15,098 nucleotides of DNA from an uncultured Clostridia bacterium (GTDB lineage: Bacteria > Bacillota > Clostridia > Christensenellales > Pumilibacteraceae): NCBI GenBank assembly GCA_947588325.1, contig CANPYH010000024.1, forward strand, positions 1 through 15,098, written 5' to 3'. This document shows, one piece after another, positions 13,567 to 15,098 of this stretch. The stretch's first letter is position 1, and each line of letters starts with the position of its first letter. The notes beneath the pieces were generated by a model. The model searched no databases and was not told the DNA's origin. It saw nothing but the letters and a program-made list of their open reading frames with translations. Position numbers and translations under genes: made by a program.

Positions 13567-14574
13567 ATGACCGTAACAGAGTATCTTAAAAGGTATTCCC
13601 CCCGTTTCAGAGGGCACACCCCCGGGCACAAAGGCAGTTTAGACAGCCGCGATATAACCGAAATAGCGGGCGAGTTTCCCGAGGCGCAACTTGCGGAAAG
13701 TCAGCGCATGGCGGCGGCTGTATACGGCGCAAAGTCCCTCCGCTTTCTCACCAACGGCTCGTCCATCGGGATAAAGGCGGCGGTGCTGGCTCTCGGAGAG
13801 GGCTTTGTAACGGACGGGTATTGCCACCGCGCGGTGACGGAGGCGGCGGAGCTTGCGGGCGTGGAGTGCTACAAACTCCCCCTCCGCGTCGATCCCGAGA
13901 CCTCTCTCCCCGAACTGCCCACCGCCGAAAGCGTGGTGAACGAAATGCGGGGGCGGGGAGTGCGTAACGCGGTCATACAATACCCCGACTATTACGGGCG
14001 CACACCCGATCTTGCGCGGATATATGCGGCGGTGCGGTCGGAGGGCGGCAAGCTCATATGCGACTCGGCGCACGGGGCGCACTTCGTGTTCCGTCCCGAC
14101 CTCTTTCCCAAGAGCGCGGTGAAGCTGTCCGACGTATGCAACCTTTCGGCGCACAAGACGCTTTGCGCCATGACCCAGACGGCGTATCTCGCGGTGGGCG
14201 GCAACTTCGACATCGCGGCGTTGGACGATAAATTGCGGCTGCTCGGCACGACTTCGCCGAGTTACGTCCTGCTCTCCTCTCTCGAGACGGCGCTGGCGGA
14301 AGGGCTGGGCAGAGCGGGCGAATACGACGGCATAGCCGAGTATGTGGCGCGGTTTAAGTCCCGTTTCCCCTGCCTTAAAAACGACGACATAACACGACTT
14401 GTCATAGACTTCGGGCGCCACGGCGGGGAAAGGGCGGCGCGTGCGCTTGCGGCGGATGGCGTAATAGCCGAGAAGTACGACGACAGATACGTCATAATGA
14501 TACTCACCCCCTTTGACGGAGACAGAGAGATCCTGACGGAGAGCGTCGGGAAGGCTTTCGGAGGCAGGATTTGA
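13567..14574 (+). CDS. Orn/Lys/Arg decarboxylase-family PLP enzyme, short form (335 aa)
   Basis: A fold-type I pyridoxal-phosphate protein of the YaaO/Orn-Lys-Arg decarboxylase group. Motifs in order: TPGHKG (18-23), DITE (29-32), VYGAKSLRFLTNGSSIGIKAA (52-72), CDSAHGAHF (165-173), where Asp166 and His169 would contact PLP, and NLSAHKTL (192-199), with Lys197 as the Schiff-base lysine. At 335 residues it is much shorter than the usual 450-490, with a reduced C-terminal domain, so the reaction may differ from amino-acid decarboxylation. The start is M13567; the in-frame ATG 21 bases upstream lies within the -10 region. holB overlaps the stop codon. In many Bacillota a yaaO-type gene sits near tmk and holB, which supports this call; tmk is absent here. 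Confidence 0.88.
   Translation: MTVTEYLKRYSPRFRGHTPGHKGSLDSRDITEIAGEFPEAQLAESQRMAAAVYGAKSLRFLTNGSSIGIKAAVLALGEGFVTDGYCHRAVTEAAELAGVECYKLPLRVDPETSLPELPTAESVVNEMRGRGVRNAVIQYPDYYGRTPDLARIYAAVRSEGGKLICDSAHGAHFVFRPDLFPKSAVKLSDVCNLSAHKTLCAMTQTAYLAVGGNFDIAALDDKLRLLGTTSPSYVLLSSLETALAEGLGRAGEYDGIAEYVARFKSRFPCLKNDDITRLVIDFGRHGGERAARALAADGVIAEKYDDRYVIMILTPFDGDREILTESVGKAFGGRI
14560..14573 (+). promoter_or_regulatory. Ribosome binding site that fixes a TTG start for holB
   Basis: GGAGG at 14560-14564, then 6 bases, then TTG at 14571. The TTG shares bases with the TGA stop of the upstream gene (TTGA), a standard stop/start overlap. No ATG or GTG in this frame fits a ribosome binding site. Confidence 0.75.
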
Positions 14575-15098
14575 CCATACCCGAACAATATCTCGAACTT
14601 GCGCGGCAGACGGCGGCATATCGCGTCGTCGGCAGGGCGTTTGCGGAGGGCGCGGAAAACGGAGCCTATCTCTTCGCTTCCCCCGATACCTTGCTGTCCG
14701 AGTGCGTAGCCCTCCTGATAGCCTGTTCGGACGGGGAGTGCGGCGGTTGCCTGACCTGCCCGAAGTGCAGGAGTATAATAGCGGGCAGGTGCGCCGACGT
14801 CAGAATATTCGGCGGCGGGTTCCTGACCGACAGCGCGGACGAGGTTGTATCCGCCTGCGCCATAACCCCCTCGCTGCTCTCCCGCAAATACTTCATACTC
14901 GACCTGACCGACACCAACGAGGCGGCGCAGAATAAACTGCTCAAAACGCTCGAGGACGTGCCTGAGTTCTCCCGGTTCTTCGTCATAGCGCCGAGCAGGA
15001 GCGCGCTTCTGCCCACGGTGGCGTCGCGGCTGGAAGAGATATGCCCGAGCCTCGGCGACGCGGTCCTGCCCGCGAAGGGAGTTAACGCCGACTATGCT
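14571..15098 (+). CDS. holB: DNA polymerase III delta' subunit (partial, runs off the window)
   Basis: The first 176 residues of the clamp-loader delta' subunit, open to the end of the window. The region YLFASPDTLLSE (33-44) stands where a P-loop would be, but the Gly-Lys-Thr is missing, so this subunit probably does not hydrolyse ATP, as is usual for delta'. A Cys cluster (Cys57, 60, 63, 66 in CGGCLTCPKC) matches the zinc-binding module. FILDLTDTNEAAQNKLLKTLED (108-129) and LLPTVASR (146-153) match the family's 'DEA...NALLKTLEEP' and 'LLPTIxSRC' motifs. The usual Cys after SR is Leu here. DnaX is excluded by the absent P-loop. It starts at TTG inside the upstream stop codon with a strong ribosome binding site, so translation is coupled. 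Confidence 0.88.
   Translation, partial: MTIPEQYLELARQTAAYRVVGRAFAEGAENGAYLFASPDTLLSECVALLIACSDGECGGCLTCPKCRSIIAGRCADVRIFGGGFLTDSADEVVSACAITPSLLSRKYFILDLTDTNEAAQNKLLKTLEDVPEFSRFFVIAPSRSALLPTVASRLEEICPSLGDAVLPAKGVNADYA

Overview
The window looks like core chromosome of a low-complexity bacterial genome, probably a Bacillota (Clostridia-like) organism of moderately high GC. The clues are the Gram-positive style of the pyruvate kinase, a pair of DegV proteins, TrkA/TrkH potassium uptake, a YaaO-like PLP enzyme joined to holB, strong GGAG-type ribosome binding sites, and heavy use of ATA for Ile in otherwise GC-rich codons. This placement is an inference. No rRNA, tRNA, CRISPR, insertion sequence or phage gene was found, and no gap without a gene exceeds about 215 bases.

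Layout. (1) 1-241 is the 3' end of an unknown plus-strand gene, closed by a terminator. (2) 375-2888 is a minus-strand operon: pyruvate kinase, an AlkD-like DNA alkylation repair protein 2 bases after it, then a small acidic protein. (3) 3099-7024 is a divergent plus-strand operon of trkA, trkH and an alpha/beta hydrolase. (4) 7142-10313 holds two tandem DegV-family genes, tsaD (kae1/gcp) and a 114-residue unknown protein. (5) 10333-10448 is an unusual control region: a consensus sigma-70 promoter, a perfect 15-bp inverted repeat starting on its -10 box, and 38 uninterrupted A/T bases. It precedes a stand-alone AAA ATPase with a DUF4143-type C-terminus. (6) 11697-11854 is the convergent gap, with a bidirectional terminator and a nested inverted-repeat region. 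(7) 11855-13465 is a minus-strand ABC exporter pair of the polysaccharide/teichoic-acid type. (8) 13567-15098 is a divergent plus-strand pair: a short Orn/Lys/Arg-decarboxylase-like PLP enzyme and the start of holB, which begins at TTG and runs off the window.

How it fits together. A pyruvate kinase that appears K+-dependent is divergent from the genes for the K+ uptake system, across 210 bases holding good promoters in both directions. Two plus-strand promoters, those of trkA and of the PLP enzyme, place the expected transcription start at or within a few bases of the start codon with no Shine-Dalgarno site, so both mRNAs are probably leaderless. Other genes here have clear GGAG-type sites, so the organism seems to use both modes of initiation. 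The most unusual non-coding structure is the promoter/inverted-repeat/AT-tract block at 10333-10448.

No clearly new multi-gene system is visible. The best candidates for new biology are that control block, the leaderless starts, the tandem DegV pair, and the small unknown proteins beside pyk/alkD and tsaD.
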